Source: Variovorax fucosicus (lineage in GTDB: Bacteria > Pseudomonadota > Gammaproteobacteria > Burkholderiales > Burkholderiaceae_C). From it: a stretch of 64,000 nucleotides of DNA. The notes beneath the pieces were generated by a model. That model was given only the letters and a program-made list of their open reading frames with translations. It was not told where the DNA came from and did not search any database. Every line of letters starts with the position of its first letter. Positions within the stretch are counted from its first letter, which is position 1. The position numbers were made by a program, and so were the translations under genes. The stretch lies in NCBI RefSeq assembly GCF_030316825.1, contig NZ_JASZYU010000001.1, positions 496,001 through 560,000 on the forward strand, read 5' to 3'. Of the stretch, positions 8,677-18,259 are shown one piece after another.

Positions 8677-10467
8677 ATGCCGCTCACCATCCAACAACTG
8701 AACGCCGCCCCGGCGGCCGAAGCGGTGGCCCTGCTCGAGGGCGTGTACGAGCATTCGCCCTGGGTGGCCGAGCGCGCGCTGGCTGCACGGCCATTTCGCT
8801 CGCTTGCGCACTTGAAGCTGGCGATGGTGCAGGTGCTGCAGCGTGCCAGCAGCGACGAGCAGATCGGCCTGATCCGCGTCCACCCAGAGCTGGCCGGCAA
8901 GGCGATGGAAAGCAACACGCTGACGGCCGAATCCACCAACGAACAGGGCAAGGCCGGCCTGACCAACTGCACGCCCGAGGAGTTCGCCCACATCCGCGGG
9001 CTCAACAAGGCGTATGGCGATAAGTTCGGCTTTCCGTTCATCCTGGCGGTGCGCGGGCCGCGCGGCACCGGGCTCGCGAAGCGCGAAATCATCGCGACCT
9101 TCGAGCGCCGGCTGCACCACCATCCGTCGTTCGAGCTGGGCGAGGCGCTGCGCAACATCCATCGCATCGCCGAGATCCGCCTGGACGACAAGTTCGGCCG
9201 CGATCTCACGCTCGGCAACGACGTGTGGGACTGGCAGGAACAGCTCTCGGTGCACACCGATCCCGGCTATGCCGAGCTGGGCCAGCTCACCGTCACCTAC
9301 CTGACCGACGCGCACCGCGCGTGTGCCGCACAGATCTCGGGCTGGATGCGCGAATGCGGCTTCGACACGGTGCACATCGATGCAGTCGGCAACGTGGTCG
9401 GGCGCTACGAAGGCAGCACGCCCGATGCCAAGGCGCTGCTGACCGGCTCGCACTACGACACGGTGCGCAACGGCGGCAAGTACGACGGGCGGCTCGGCAT
9501 CTTCGTGCCGATGGCCTGCGTGCGCGAGCTCAAGAAGCAGAACCGGCGCCTCCCGTTCGCGTTCGAAGTCGTGGGCTTTGCCGAAGAGGAAGGCCAGCGC
9601 TACAAGGCCACCTTCCTCGGTTCGGGGGCGCTGATCGGCCACTTCGACAACGCCTGGCTCGACCAGCAGGATGCCGACGGCGTGACCATGCGCGACGCCA
9701 TGGCACATGCCGGCCTCAAGCCCGAAGACATCCCGAAGATCCAGCGCGACCCGTCGAAGTACCTCGGCTTCGTCGAGGTGCACATCGAGCAGGGCCCGGT
9801 GCTCACCGAGCTCGACTACCCGCTCGGCATCGTGACCTCGATCAACGGCAGCGTGCGCTACGTGGGCGAGGTGATCGGCATGGCCAGCCATGCCGGCACC
9901 ACGCCGATGGATCGGCGGCGTGACGCCGCCGCGGCGACGGCGGAGCTGATCCTGTTCGCCGAGCAGCGTGCCGCGAAAGACGGCGACTCGGTTGCCACCG
10001 TCGGCATGCTGCAGGTGCCCAACGGCTCGATCAACGTGGTGCCTGGCGCGTGCAGGTTCAGCCTGGACATCCGCGCGCCGAACAACGAACAGCGCGACCG
10101 CCTGGTCGACGACATCCTGGCCGCGCTGAAGGAAATCTGCGAGCGCCGCAGTGTGCGCTACACGCTCGAAGAGACCATGCGCGCCGCCGCGGCGCCCAGC
10201 GATGCGGCCTGGCAGCAGCGCTGGGAGAAGGCAGTCGACGCACTCGGCATTCCGCTGTTCCGCATGCCCAGCGGTGCCGGCCACGACGCGATGAAGCTGC
10301 ACGAGGTGATGCCACAGGCGATGCTGTTCGTGCGCGGCATCAATTCGGGCATCAGCCACAACCCGCTCGAATCGAGCACCAACGACGACATCCAGTTGGC
10401 AGTCGAGGCGTTCCAGCTTCTGCTCGACGGGATAGGCCCACCCCCGTTTCTCGCTCACTTCGTGTAG
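8677..10467 (+). CDS. Fused OHCU decarboxylase (UraD) and allantoate amidohydrolase (AllC)
   Basis: The 596-residue chain joins two enzymes. Residues about 1-170 are OHCU decarboxylase, with HPELAGK near 69-75 and RGLNKAYGDKFGFPFI. From about 175 onward is an M20-family allantoate amidohydrolase with metal-site motifs GSHYDTVRNGGKYDGRLG and AEEEGQRY, then EQGPVL. One polypeptide thus supplies the step after UraH and the step after PuuE, which are not consecutive. Such fusions occur in some Burkholderiales. The last residues (LAHFV) and the stop codon come from the intergenic repeat described at 10452, so the native C-terminus may have been altered slightly. Confidence 0.92.
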   Translation: MPLTIQQLNAAPAAEAVALLEGVYEHSPWVAERALAARPFRSLAHLKLAMVQVLQRASSDEQIGLIRVHPELAGKAMESNTLTAESTNEQGKAGLTNCTPEEFAHIRGLNKAYGDKFGFPFILAVRGPRGTGLAKREIIATFERRLHHHPSFELGEALRNIHRIAEIRLDDKFGRDLTLGNDVWDWQEQLSVHTDPGYAELGQLTVTYLTDAHRACAAQISGWMRECGFDTVHIDAVGNVVGRYEGSTPDAKALLTGSHYDTVRNGGKYDGRLGIFVPMACVRELKKQNRRLPFAFEVVGFAEEEGQRYKATFLGSGALIGHFDNAWLDQQDADGVTMRDAMAHAGLKPEDIPKIQRDPSKYLGFVEVHIEQGPVLTELDYPLGIVTSINGSVRYVGEVIGMASHAGTTPMDRRRDAAAATAELILFAEQRAAKDGDSVATVGMLQVPNGSINVVPGACRFSLDIRAPNNEQRDRLVDDILAALKEICERRSVRYTLEETMRAAAAPSDAAWQQRWEKAVDALGIPLFRMPSGAGHDAMKLHEVMPQAMLFVRGINSGISHNPLESSTNDDIQLAVEAFQLLLDGIGPPPFLAHFV

Positions 10468-10530
10468 CTCGATTCCCCCCTCAAGGGGACGACACCAGTG
10501 GCCCGGCGAAGCCGGTTCCACGGTGTCCCC
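10452..10530. repeat. Comamonadaceae-type intergenic repeat, copy 2
   Basis: The element shares CACTTCGTGT (10456-10465) with copy 1. It contains CCCC-TCAA-GGGG, and an outer GACACC/GGTGTC pair (10491-10496, 10522-10527) enclosing CCGGC-GAA-GCCGG. Its left end overlaps the last codons of the UraD-AllC gene. The nested hairpins could attenuate or stabilise transcripts. Confidence 0.5.
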
Positions 10531-10558
10531 CCGCAACACAAGCCCAAACGCCCGCCTT

Positions 10559-11785
10559 ATGAACGACTACAGCGCTCTCGACGCCTGGATCGACGCCCAC
10601 TTCGACGATGAAGTGAAGTTCCTGCAGCAACTGATCCAGGTGCCCACCGACACGCCGCCCGGCAACAACGCGCCGCACGCCGAGCGCACGGCCGAGCTGC
10701 TGAAGGACTTCGGCTTCGAGGCCGAAAAGCATGCCGTGCCGACACAGGAGGTCAACGACTACGGCCTCGAATCGATCACCAACCTGATCGTGCGGCGCAG
10801 GTACGGCGCCGCCGGATTGACGGTCGCACTCAACGCCCACGGCGACGTGGTGCCGCCCGGCGAAGGCTGGTCGCACGACCCTTATGGCGGCGAGATCGAC
10901 AACGGCGCCATCTACGGCCGCGCCACCGCGGTCAGCAAGAGCGACTTCGCGAGCTTCACCTTTGCGCTGCGCGCGCTCGAAGCCGTCGCCAGGCCTGCCA
11001 AGGGAAGCGTCGAATTGCACTTCACCTACGACGAAGAGTTCGGCGGCATTCTCGGCCCGGGCTGGCTGCTCAAGAACGGACTGACCAAACCCGACCTGAT
11101 GATCGCAGCCGGCTTCAGCTACGAGGTGGTCACGGCTCACAACGGCTGCCTGCAAATGGAAGTGACGGTGCACGGCAAGATGGCGCACGCCGCCATCCCC
11201 ACCACCGGCGTCGACGCGCTGCAGGGCGCGGTGAAGATCCTTAACGCGCTCTACGCGCAGAACACGCTCTACCAGCAGGTCACCTCGAAGGTCGAGGGCA
11301 TCACGCACCCCTACCTCAACGTCGGCCGCATCGAGGGCGGCACCAACACCAACGTCGTGCCCGGCAAGGTCGTGTTCAAGCTGGATCGCCGCATGATCCC
11401 GGAAGAGAACCCGGTCGAGGTCGAAGCGAACATCCGCAAGGTGATTGCCGATGCGGCCGCGCAGAGCGCCGGCATCACGGTCGACATCAAGCGGATGCTG
11501 CTCGCCAACGCAATGCAGCCGCTGGCCGGCAACAAGCCGCTGGTCGAGGCGATCCAGAAGCACGGCCAGCAACTGTTCGGCGAGCCCATCAAGGCCATGG
11601 GCACACCGCTCTACACCGACGTGCGGCTGTACGGCGAGGCCGGCATTCCCGGCGTGATCTACGGCGCCGGCCCGCGCACCGTGCTGGAGTCGCATGCCAA
11701 GCGCAGCGACGAGCGCCTGCAGCTGGAAGACCTGCGCCGCGCCACCAAGGTGATCGCGCGCACGCTGGCCGACCTGCTGGGCTGA
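10559..11785 (+). CDS. M20-family metallo-deacylase (ArgE/DapE-like)
   Basis: The 408-residue protein shows the M20 metal-site signature NAHGDVVPPGEGW and DEEFGGILGPGW, with a dimerisation domain containing HGKMAHAAIP. It groups with ArgE/DapE-type deacylases rather than with the carbamoylase branch that includes AllC. The start at 10559 precedes MNDYSALDAW; an upstream in-frame extension reads through the repeat and is unlikely. It follows the UraD-AllC gene by 91 bases and ends one base before the opposing aldolase stop. A role in late ureide breakdown is suggested only by position, and no substrate can be named. Confidence 0.8.
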   Translation: MNDYSALDAWIDAHFDDEVKFLQQLIQVPTDTPPGNNAPHAERTAELLKDFGFEAEKHAVPTQEVNDYGLESITNLIVRRRYGAAGLTVALNAHGDVVPPGEGWSHDPYGGEIDNGAIYGRATAVSKSDFASFTFALRALEAVARPAKGSVELHFTYDEEFGGILGPGWLLKNGLTKPDLMIAAGFSYEVVTAHNGCLQMEVTVHGKMAHAAIPTTGVDALQGAVKILNALYAQNTLYQQVTSKVEGITHPYLNVGRIEGGTNTNVVPGKVVFKLDRRMIPEENPVEVEANIRKVIADAAAQSAGITVDIKRMLLANAMQPLAGNKPLVEAIQKHGQQLFGEPIKAMGTPLYTDVRLYGEAGIPGVIYGAGPRTVLESHAKRSDERLQLEDLRRATKVIARTLADLLG

Positions 11786-12853
11786 TCAGCGCGGGGCCAG
11801 CTCGCCCGCCGCGGATCCGGAATGCACACCGCCTTGTCCGGATCGACGCAGCAGGTCGAGCGCCACGTCGACGATCATGTCTTCCTGGCCGCCCACCATC
11901 TTGCGAGCGCCCAGTTCGACGAGGATGTCCACGGTTTTCAGGTCGTACTTCTTCGCGGCCGCTTCGGCATGGCGCAGGAAACTTGAATAGACGCCCGCAT
12001 AGCCCAGCGCCAGCGTCTCGCGGTCGACGCGCACCGGACGGTCCTGCAGCGGGCGCACCAGGTCGTCGGCCGCGTCCATCAGCTTGTAGAGATCGGTGCC
12101 GTGACGCCAGCCCTGGCGCTCGGCCGCCGCGATGAACACCTCGAGCGGCGCGTTGCCGGCACCGGCGCCCATGCCGGCCAGGCTGGCGTCGATGCGGTCG
12201 CAGCCCTCTTCCACCGCAACGATGGAGTTCGCCACGCCAAGGCTCAGGTTGTGGTGCGCGTGGATGCCGGTCTGCGTATCGGCTCTCAGCACCTCCTTGA
12301 ACGCGCGGAACCGGTCGCGCACGTCGTCCATGCCGAGAGCGCCGCCAGAGTCGACCACGTAGACGCAGCTGGCGCCATAGCTTTCCATCAGCAGCGCCTG
12401 CTCGGCCAGCTTCTTCGGCGTGGTCATGTGGCTCATCATCAGAAAGCCCACCGGCTCCATGCCGAGTTCGCGTGCGTATTCCAGATGCTGGCGCGACACG
12501 TCGGCCTCGGTGCAATGTGTTGCGACGCGCACGATGCGCGCGCCTGCGTCGTAGGCGTTGCGCAGGTCGTGCGTGGTGCCGATGCCGGGCAGCAGCAAGG
12601 TTGCGACCTTGGCGGTTTTCACCGTTTCGGCCACTGCCGCGATCCATTCGACATCGGTGTGCGCACCGAAGCCGTAGTTGAAGCTGGAGCCTTCCAGCCC
12701 GTCCCCATGCGCGACCTCGATGCTATCGACGCCGGCTGCATCGAGTGCCGCAGCGATAGCCTTTACGTTGGCGATGCTGTACTGGTGCCGAATGGCATGG
12801 CTGCCGTCACGCAGGGTGACATCGCTGATGTAGAGCTTGTTGCCTGGCTTCAT
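11786..12853 (-). CDS. dmpG: 4-hydroxy-2-oxovalerate aldolase
   Basis: The aldolase splits 4-hydroxy-2-oxovalerate into pyruvate and acetaldehyde, the latter channelled to the acylating dehydrogenase. The 355-residue chain has the HMGL-like TIM barrel opening [12 protein letters not shown] with the conserved Arg-Asp, the metal-region HAHHNLS, and the C-terminal communication domain (YSSFLRHAE). Its ATG overlaps the dmpF stop by four bases, matching the known complex of the two enzymes. It is the last gene of the meta-pathway operon and abuts the M20 gene tail to tail. Confidence 0.94.
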   Translation of the reverse strand: MKPGNKLYISDVTLRDGSHAIRHQYSIANVKAIAAALDAAGVDSIEVAHGDGLEGSSFNYGFGAHTDVEWIAAVAETVKTAKVATLLLPGIGTTHDLRNAYDAGARIVRVATHCTEADVSRQHLEYARELGMEPVGFLMMSHMTTPKKLAEQALLMESYGASCVYVVDSGGALGMDDVRDRFRAFKEVLRADTQTGIHAHHNLSLGVANSIVAVEEGCDRIDASLAGMGAGAGNAPLEVFIAAAERQGWRHGTDLYKLMDAADDLVRPLQDRPVRVDRETLALGYAGVYSSFLRHAEAAAKKYDLKTVDILVELGARKMVGGQEDMIVDVALDLLRRSGQGGVHSGSAAGELAPR

Positions 12854-13809
12854 GCCAACTCCTTCAGGCCGCGGGCGATGCCGCTGGCGATGCGCCGTTG
12901 CGCCATCAACTCGGCGCACGCGAGCGCGGCCGAGGTCATGATGTCGAGGTTTCCGGCATAGGCCGGCAGGTAGTGCGCGGCACCTTCGACCTCGAGGTAC
13001 ACCGAGGTCTTGAGCCCGTGCCGCAGGCCGAGCCCGGGCACGTTGAGCGGCCGGTCGGCCGGGATCACGTCGAACTGCACACGCTGCTTCAGGCGGTAGC
13101 CTGGCACGTAGGCCTGCACGCTCGCCACCATCTGCGCGATGCTGGCTTCCACCGCTGCCTGGTCGGCCGCCTCGGACAGCACGAACACCGTGTCGCGCAT
13201 GATCAGCGGCGGCTCCGCCGGGTTCAGCACGATGATCGCCTTGCCGCGCGCTGCGCCGCCGAGCTTCTCGATCGCGGCGCGGGTGGTTTCGGTGAACTCG
13301 TCGATGTTGGCGCGCGTTCCGGGGCCGGCGCTCTTGCTCGAGATCGAAGCGACGATCTCGGCATAGTGCACCCTGGCAACGCGCGACACGGCGGCCACCA
13401 TGGGGATGGTCGCCTGCCCGCCGCAGGTCACCATGTTCATGTTGCTGGCGTTTTCCGCATCGAGGTTGATCGCCGGGATCACATAGGGGCCGATCGCCGC
13501 GGGCGTCAGGTCGATGACCTGCACGCCATGGGCCTGCAGCACCTCGTTGTGGCGCTTGTGGGCGCCGGCCGAGGTGGCATCGAACACGATGTCGATGTCG
13601 CTGAACACACCGAGCTGCACCAGCCCTTCGATGCCATCTGCCGTGGTGGCGATGCCGAAGCGCTCGGCGCGGGCCAGGCCATCGGATTTCGGATCGACCC
13701 CGACCATCGCACCCATCTCGAGGTGCTTGCCGTTGCGCATGACCTTGATCATCAGGTCGGTGCCGATGTTGCCGGGGCCGATGATCGCGACCTTCAGTTT
13801 GTTCGCCAT
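12850..13809 (-). CDS. dmpF: Acetaldehyde dehydrogenase (acylating)
   Basis: This enzyme oxidises acetaldehyde to acetyl-CoA with NAD, completing meta-cleavage catabolism. The 319-residue sequence starts with a Rossmann motif ([14 protein letters not shown], residues about 6-19) and contains the catalytic cysteine in [12 protein letters not shown]-terminal region supports docking to the aldolase. The start at 13809 precedes [11 protein letters not shown], and longer frames extend into the tautomerase gene. Translational coupling to dmpG through an ATGA overlap is visible. Confidence 0.94.
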   Translation of the reverse strand: MANKLKVAIIGPGNIGTDLMIKVMRNGKHLEMGAMVGVDPKSDGLARAERFGIATTADGIEGLVQLGVFSDIDIVFDATSAGAHKRHNEVLQAHGVQVIDLTPAAIGPYVIPAINLDAENASNMNMVTCGGQATIPMVAAVSRVARVHYAEIVASISSKSAGPGTRANIDEFTETTRAAIEKLGGAARGKAIIVLNPAEPPLIMRDTVFVLSEAADQAAVEASIAQMVASVQAYVPGYRLKQRVQFDVIPADRPLNVPGLGLRHGLKTSVYLEVEGAAHYLPAYAGNLDIMTSAALACAELMAQRRIASGIARGLKELA

Positions 13810-13819
13810 GTTGCTTCTT

Positions 13820-14074
13820 TCAGTTCGCGAGCAGCTTGGCCGTCGCGTCGGCCACTTGGGCGCCGGGTGGTTCGGGGGGCGCCCTGTCAAGGATGTCGGA
13901 CACCAGGCGGCCGCCGCGTCCCCAATGGCCTGCCGGGTATTCGTGGAGAAGAACCCGCACGGCATCGAGCGGCATCTCGAGGCTGTCCGCCATGGCCTGC
14001 GAAACGCTCTCTATCAGCTGGCGCTTTCTTTCGGGGCTGCGCCCCTCGATGATCTTGATCAAGGCAACGGGCAC
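13820..14074 (-). CDS. dmpI: 4-oxalocrotonate tautomerase family protein
   Basis: The 84-residue protein begins [13 protein letters not shown], so Pro becomes the N-terminal catalytic base after Met removal. A conserved Arg lies in DAVRVLLHE. It would interconvert enol and keto forms of the ring-cleavage product before decarboxylation. It is about 20 residues longer than the classic 62-residue enzyme, with an extra tail after [14 protein letters not shown], so it belongs to a longer subgroup. It is sandwiched between dmpH and dmpF with short gaps, consistent with one transcript. Confidence 0.88.
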   Translation of the reverse strand: MPVALIKIIEGRSPERKRQLIESVSQAMADSLEMPLDAVRVLLHEYPAGHWGRGGRLVSDILDRAPPEPPGAQVADATAKLLAN

Positions 14075-14077
14075 GGT

Positions 14078-14845
14078 TCACTCCTCGACGTGGAAGCCTG
14101 CGGTTCCGAGGCGCTCCATCTCGATCGAGACGTACTGGCCCGGCTTGATCCATTCGGCCGGCGTGGCGCCGCCCGCCATCACTACCCAGCCGGCCTGCAG
14201 CGGCTCGCCGGCCGCCGCCGAGAGGCGCGCCGCGGCAACCAGCGAGCGCAGTGGATGGCCCAGGATGGCGGCAGTGGAACCCACTTGGACCACGCGTCCG
14301 TCGATGCTCATCGTCAGGCCCAGATTGCTGAAGTCCTGGTGCGGGTCGCTCCAGGCACCCACCACGAAGCCGCTCGACGAGGCGTTGTCCGCGATCACGT
14401 CGGGCAGGCTGAACTTGAAGTCCTGGTAGCGCGAGTCGATGATCTCGAGCGCCGGCGCCACGGCTTCGACCGCGGCAAGCGCCTCGACCAACGTGGCGTC
14501 GCCGGCCAGCGGCTTCTTCAGCACGAAGGCCAGTTCCGGCTCGACGCGCGGATGCACGAAGCGCGCGAACTTCACGGAAGTGCCCTCCTCCACCTGCATG
14601 CTGCTCGACAGGCGCCCCCAGATGACGTCGTCGATGCCCATCTGAACCATCTTGGCGCGGCTCGTGAAGCCCATCTTCACGCCGACGCGGCGCTCGCCGC
14701 GCACAACGCGTCGCCGGATCGAGGCGAACTGGATCGCGTAGGCATCGGGCAGCGAGAGCTCACCCTTCGGGTCGATCTGCGGCACTGCCCTTGCATCGCG
14801 GGCCGCATCGTCCAGCAGTTGCGCGAATTCGAGGATGTGGCTCAT
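14078..14845 (-). CDS. dmpH: 2-oxo-3-hexenedioate (4-oxalocrotonate) decarboxylase
   Basis: The decarboxylase makes 2-oxopent-4-enoate in complex with the hydratase. The 255-residue protein shares the hydratase/FAH-like fold, with [12 protein letters not shown], the metal-ligand region VEPELAFVL, and a late VVMAGGATP. The ATG at 14845 overlaps the hydratase stop by four bases; a longer frame would read into dmpE and is rejected. The paralogous pair dmpH and dmpE in tandem is the usual operon arrangement for meta-cleavage pathways. Confidence 0.9.
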   Translation of the reverse strand: MSHILEFAQLLDDAARDARAVPQIDPKGELSLPDAYAIQFASIRRRVVRGERRVGVKMGFTSRAKMVQMGIDDVIWGRLSSSMQVEEGTSVKFARFVHPRVEPELAFVLKKPLAGDATLVEALAAVEAVAPALEIIDSRYQDFKFSLPDVIADNASSSGFVVGAWSDPHQDFSNLGLTMSIDGRVVQVGSTAAILGHPLRSLVAAARLSAAAGEPLQAGWVVMAGGATPAEWIKPGQYVSIEMERLGTAGFHVEE

Positions 14846-15660
14846 GTCGACTCCTTGGCAACGGCAGCAGCGGCTTCGAACACGGCCTTGACGCTGCCGA
14901 GGCCGTTGATGTGGGTTTCGAAGACGTCGCCGGGTGCCACCGGCACCATCGGGCCGAGTGCGCCCGACAGCACCAGGTCGCCGGCGCGCAACGGTTGGCC
15001 GAGCGCGGCCATGGTGCGGGCCAGCCAGACCACTGCATTGATCGGGTTGCCAAGGCAAGCCGCGCCCGCGCCGACCGACACCGGCTCGCCGCGGCGGTTC
15101 ATGACCATGCCGCACAGCCGGAGGTCGACCTCCCTGAGAAGCCTTGGCGATCCACCCAGTACGAAGGCGCCGGAGGATGCGTTGTCCGCGACCGTGTCGA
15201 CGAAACGGATGTCCCAGCCCGCGATGCGGCTGCCCACGATTTCGATCGCCGGAAGGACGTGGTCCACGGCCTTGACCACGTCCGCGTGCCCGGGGTTGCT
15301 CATGTCGAGATCCCGACCGAGCACGAAGGCGATCTCCGCCTCGACCTTCGGTTGATGAAGGCGCTGCATCGAGATCGGCTCCGCGTCGCCAAAGCTCATG
15401 TCATCGAACAGCACGCCGAAATCGGGCTGGTCCACACCGAGCTGCGCCTGGACGGCGCGTGCCGTCAGGCCGATCTTGCATCCGACCACGCGCCGGCCTG
15501 CGGCCAGTCGGCGCTCGGTGTTCCTGCGCTGGATGGCGTAGGCATCGGCCGCATCCAGGCCGGGGTAAGTGGCCCTCAACGGCGGGATGTAGTGGCCGGT
15601 CTTGGCCGCGCCCCACAGGGCATCGGCTGCTTCAGCCAGCACGGCTGGTTGGGAAGGCAT
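14842..15660 (-). CDS. dmpE: 2-oxopent-4-enoate hydratase
   Basis: The hydratase adds water to 2-oxopent-4-enoate, giving the aldolase substrate. The 272-residue chain carries [12 protein letters not shown], the acidic metal-binding [11 protein letters not shown], and [17 protein letters not shown] five bases before the ATG supports the start. It is the first of five overlapping or closely spaced pathway genes, with an 84-base gap to the upstream GlcG-type gene. It could alternatively be the decarboxylase of the pair, since the two families are close, but gene order favours this assignment. Confidence 0.88.
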   Translation of the reverse strand: MPSQPAVLAEAADALWGAAKTGHYIPPLRATYPGLDAADAYAIQRRNTERRLAAGRRVVGCKIGLTARAVQAQLGVDQPDFGVLFDDMSFGDAEPISMQRLHQPKVEAEIAFVLGRDLDMSNPGHADVVKAVDHVLPAIEIVGSRIAGWDIRFVDTVADNASSGAFVLGGSPRLLREVDLRLCGMVMNRRGEPVSVGAGAACLGNPINAVVWLARTMAALGQPLRAGDLVLSGALGPMVPVAPGDVFETHINGLGSVKAVFEAAAAVAKEST

Positions 15661-15744
15661 GGGTTCTCCGTTGCCCGCGCACGGCGGGCATATTGAAAGT
15701 TCGAGGAAGGGTCGGCGGGCAGGCTCAGCTGCCGGGCACGGCGT

Positions 15745-16269
15745 TCAGAGGGCGCGGCCTTGCAGGCCGACCTTGCTGTAGATCTCGTTCACGTGCTTCT
15801 TCACGCTTTCAGGCGTCGTGTCTTCGGCTGGCATGTGCGCCCACCCCACCTTCGCGCGGGCGTACTGGCCGATCTCTTCGTCCTGGTCGCTCGTTGCACC
15901 GCTGATGCCGTAGGCGCCGACCATCTCGTTGCCCTTGAACACGGGCGCACAGCCACCGGAGGCGACGATCTGGCCGTTGGTGAAGACCGACGCGTTGATC
16001 ATCATCTGCGGGTTGCGCTCCCTGAACCATTGTTGAATGACCAGGCCGTCGCTGAAACGCGGGCTCATCGAGCGGAAAGCGGTGACGGTGAAGGCCTTGG
16101 CACGGGCCGTGTCCGGGGTGATGAAGCCCGCCTCGTCCATGCGCTCGAGCGCGATCAGATGCCCTTCCGGCCCGACGATGGCAACGGAGATGGGCACCCC
16201 CATCTCGGCCGCTTTCGCGGTGACCGCATCGATGAATTCGCGGCATTCCGTGGCACGCAGTTTGGACAT
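15745..16269 (-). CDS. GlcG/HbpS-type (DUF336) protein
   Basis: The 174-residue protein has the DUF336 fold signatures VAIVGPEGHLIALERMDEA and ASGGCAPVFKGNEMVGAYGISG. Members bind haem or act as small accessory proteins, and they are frequently embedded in aromatic or glycolate catabolic operons without a proven enzymatic role. AAGGA lies eight bases before the start. Its position between the Bug receptor and the hydratase suggests it belongs to the same transcript as the meta-pathway genes. Confidence 0.82.
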   Translation of the reverse strand: MSKLRATECREFIDAVTAKAAEMGVPISVAIVGPEGHLIALERMDEAGFITPDTARAKAFTVTAFRSMSPRFSDGLVIQQWFRERNPQMMINASVFTNGQIVASGGCAPVFKGNEMVGAYGISGATSDQDEEIGQYARAKVGWAHMPAEDTTPESVKKHVNEIYSKVGLQGRAL

Positions 16270-16300
16270 TTCGGTATTCCTTCTTTAAAAAATGCTGTTC

Positions 16301-17278
16301 TCACTCGGGCTTGATGCCCGTCTGCTGAATGAACTTCGACCACCGCGCGCCCTCGCTCTGCAGGAAGCGGGGCAGCTCCTCGTCGCTGGTCTTGAGAACG
16401 TCGATGGCCTGCGCCTTGTAGATCGCCTGAAGCTCGCTCGAATCGAGCGCCGCGTGGGCCGCGGTGCGCAGCGTGCCGATCACGCTGGCTGGCGTCTGGG
16501 CCGGTGCCATCAGCCCCATCCACACCGAGGTGTCGAAGCCCTTCAACCCCGATTCGTCAAGCGTGTGCAGCTCCGGCGCGCTCGAGGTTCTGCGAGGGCT
16601 GGTGACGGCCAGCGCCACCAGCTTGTTCGCACGCACATGCGGCAGCACGGTCGAGGCCGGCGAGAACATGAGCTGCACCTGGCCGCCGAGCAAGTCCGTC
16701 ACCGCGGGCGTGCTTCCCTTGTACGGGACGTGAACCATCTTGACGTCGGCCATCCGTGCGAACAATTCACCCGACAGATGGGGCGAGGTGCCGACGCCCG
16801 ACGAGGCAAAGGCCAGCGAGCCCGGCTTGGCCTTGGCGAGCGCAATGAGTTCGGCAACGGTCGTCACCTTCAGCGAGGGATGAACCACCAGGACATTGGG
16901 CACGTTGCCGATCAGCGTGATCGGCTTGAAGTCTTTCAGCGGATCGACTGCATTGGGGACCGGGAACGCGGCGTTGATGATGTTGGCGATCGTGATCGCG
17001 AAGACGGTGTAGCCATCGGGCGGCGCCGTGGCCACGGCCTTGGCGGCGATGTTGCTGCCGGCGCCGGGCCGGTTGTCCACGATGAAGGGTTGGCCCAGGC
17101 GCCTGGCCATCTGGTCCACGACGGCGCGCACCCCTATGTCTGTTGCCGTGCCAGGCGGAAAGCCCACCAGCACCTTGACGGGCGAGCCCGGATAAGCAGG
17201 CTGCGCAGCACTCCATGACGGCAAGGCGGCGGCAGCGAGCGCTGGCACGGAGGCGAGGAGGAGTTCACGGCGTTTCAT
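16301..17278 (-). CDS. Bug-family tripartite tricarboxylate receptor (periplasmic)
   Basis: The 325-residue protein has a cleavable signal (ending near SAAQPAYP) and the Bug core: VLVGFPPGTATD near the mature N-terminus, VDNRPGAGSNIAA, and GYTVFA. Bug receptors bind carboxylated solutes in the periplasm, but no TctA/TctB membrane partners are encoded nearby. It is the first gene of the minus-strand meta-pathway operon and diverges from a LysR gene across an 87-base gap. It may supply or sense an aromatic acid that feeds this pathway. Confidence 0.9.
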   Translation of the reverse strand: MKRRELLLASVPALAAAALPSWSAAQPAYPGSPVKVLVGFPPGTATDIGVRAVVDQMARRLGQPFIVDNRPGAGSNIAAKAVATAPPDGYTVFAITIANIINAAFPVPNAVDPLKDFKPITLIGNVPNVLVVHPSLKVTTVAELIALAKAKPGSLAFASSGVGTSPHLSGELFARMADVKMVHVPYKGSTPAVTDLLGGQVQLMFSPASTVLPHVRANKLVALAVTSPRRTSSAPELHTLDESGLKGFDTSVWMGLMAPAQTPASVIGTLRTAAHAALDSSELQAIYKAQAIDVLKTSDEELPRFLQSEGARWSKFIQQTGIKPE

Positions 17279-17341
17279 GTCTCTGGTCTTTCTGTTGGAG
17301 TGATTAGAAGACGCGCGTGCCTATGATTCAATCGAGACTTT

Positions 17342-17357
17342 CCAATCGAATGATTGG
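17342..17357. promoter_or_regulatory. CCAATC-GAAT-GATTGG inverted repeat, candidate LysR site
   Basis: A perfect six-base inverted repeat with a four-base centre ends nine bases before the LysR start. A second CAATCGA lies just upstream (about 17331). Its position in the Bug/LysR divergent gap suits autoregulation by the LysR protein and control of the meta-pathway operon. This is inferred. Confidence 0.4.
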
Positions 17358-17365
17358 CTCCGCTC

Positions 17366-18259
17366 ATGAATGTGACTCTCCGCCAGTTGCGGGCTTTCGT
17401 GCTGGTCGCACGGCTTGGCAGCTTCACCCGTGCCGCACAGGCCATGTACGTCACGCAATCGGCCCTCAGCCTGCTGGTGCGCGAACTTGAAAGCGCCATC
17501 GAGAGCCGGCTGTTCGACCGCACCACGCGAACCGTGGCCCTGACGGCGGCGGGCAGCGACTTCTTCCCCCGCGCGGAACGGATCCTGGCCGAGCTCGAGT
17601 CGGCGATCGCGGGCGTGGACAAGCTCGTGGCGCGGGAACGCGGGCGCGTCGTGGTGGCGGCTCCGCTGGTTCTGTCGAGCACCTACCTTCCGCCGATCCT
17701 GGCGGCCTTCTGCGCGCTGTACCCTGGCATCGAGGTCGTGCTGCAGGACACGCTGCCCAACCAGGTACTGCCACTGGTGCGCAGCGGTGCGGCCGACGTC
17801 GGCATCGGCACCTTCGCGTCGGATGAAGTCGACATCCAGCGCACCCTGCTCTTTTCGGAAGCCATGGCCGCCGCATTCCCGGCTGGGCATGCATTCAGCC
17901 GCCTTAAGAAACTGACCTGGACGGACATCGCACAGGAGCCGGTGCTTGCATTGCGCCGCGGCAGCGTGTTCCGCGACCTCACCGAAGCAGGCTTCGCGGC
18001 CGCCGGGCTGATGCTGAAGCCCGCCAGGGAGGCCAACTATGCGGGCTCGCTCATCGGGATGGTGGACGCCGGGCTCGGCGTCGCCATCCTCCCCGGCTAT
18101 GCAGTGAAGCTCGCGGATCCTGCGCGGATCGGTTGGCGCCGGGTGGAGAACCCCCTGATCGACCGCGAGGTCTCGCTCGTGCAACGCGCAGGCGTTTCGC
18201 TCTCCCACGCGGCACAAGGCTTCGTCGACTTCATCGTCGCGCCGCCGGCAGCGCGCTAG
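17366..18259 (+). CDS. LysR-type regulator of the meta-pathway operon
   Basis: The 297-residue protein begins MNVTLRQLRAFVLVARLGS, with the helix-turn-helix at about 15-60 (FTRAAQAMYVTQSALSLLVREL). A periplasmic-binding-fold effector domain follows. It is divergent from the Bug/dmp operon, the classical arrangement for a LysR activator of catabolic genes. The effector is probably a pathway intermediate but cannot be read from sequence. The ATG at 17366 is preferred over an upstream TTG because it starts exactly at the conserved N-terminus. Its stop overlaps the opposing porin stop by three bases (CTAG). Confidence 0.88.
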   Translation: MNVTLRQLRAFVLVARLGSFTRAAQAMYVTQSALSLLVRELESAIESRLFDRTTRTVALTAAGSDFFPRAERILAELESAIAGVDKLVARERGRVVVAAPLVLSSTYLPPILAAFCALYPGIEVVLQDTLPNQVLPLVRSGAADVGIGTFASDEVDIQRTLLFSEAMAAAFPAGHAFSRLKKLTWTDIAQEPVLALRRGSVFRDLTEAGFAAAGLMLKPAREANYAGSLIGMVDAGLGVAILPGYAVKLADPARIGWRRVENPLIDREVSLVQRAGVSLSHAAQGFVDFIVAPPAAR

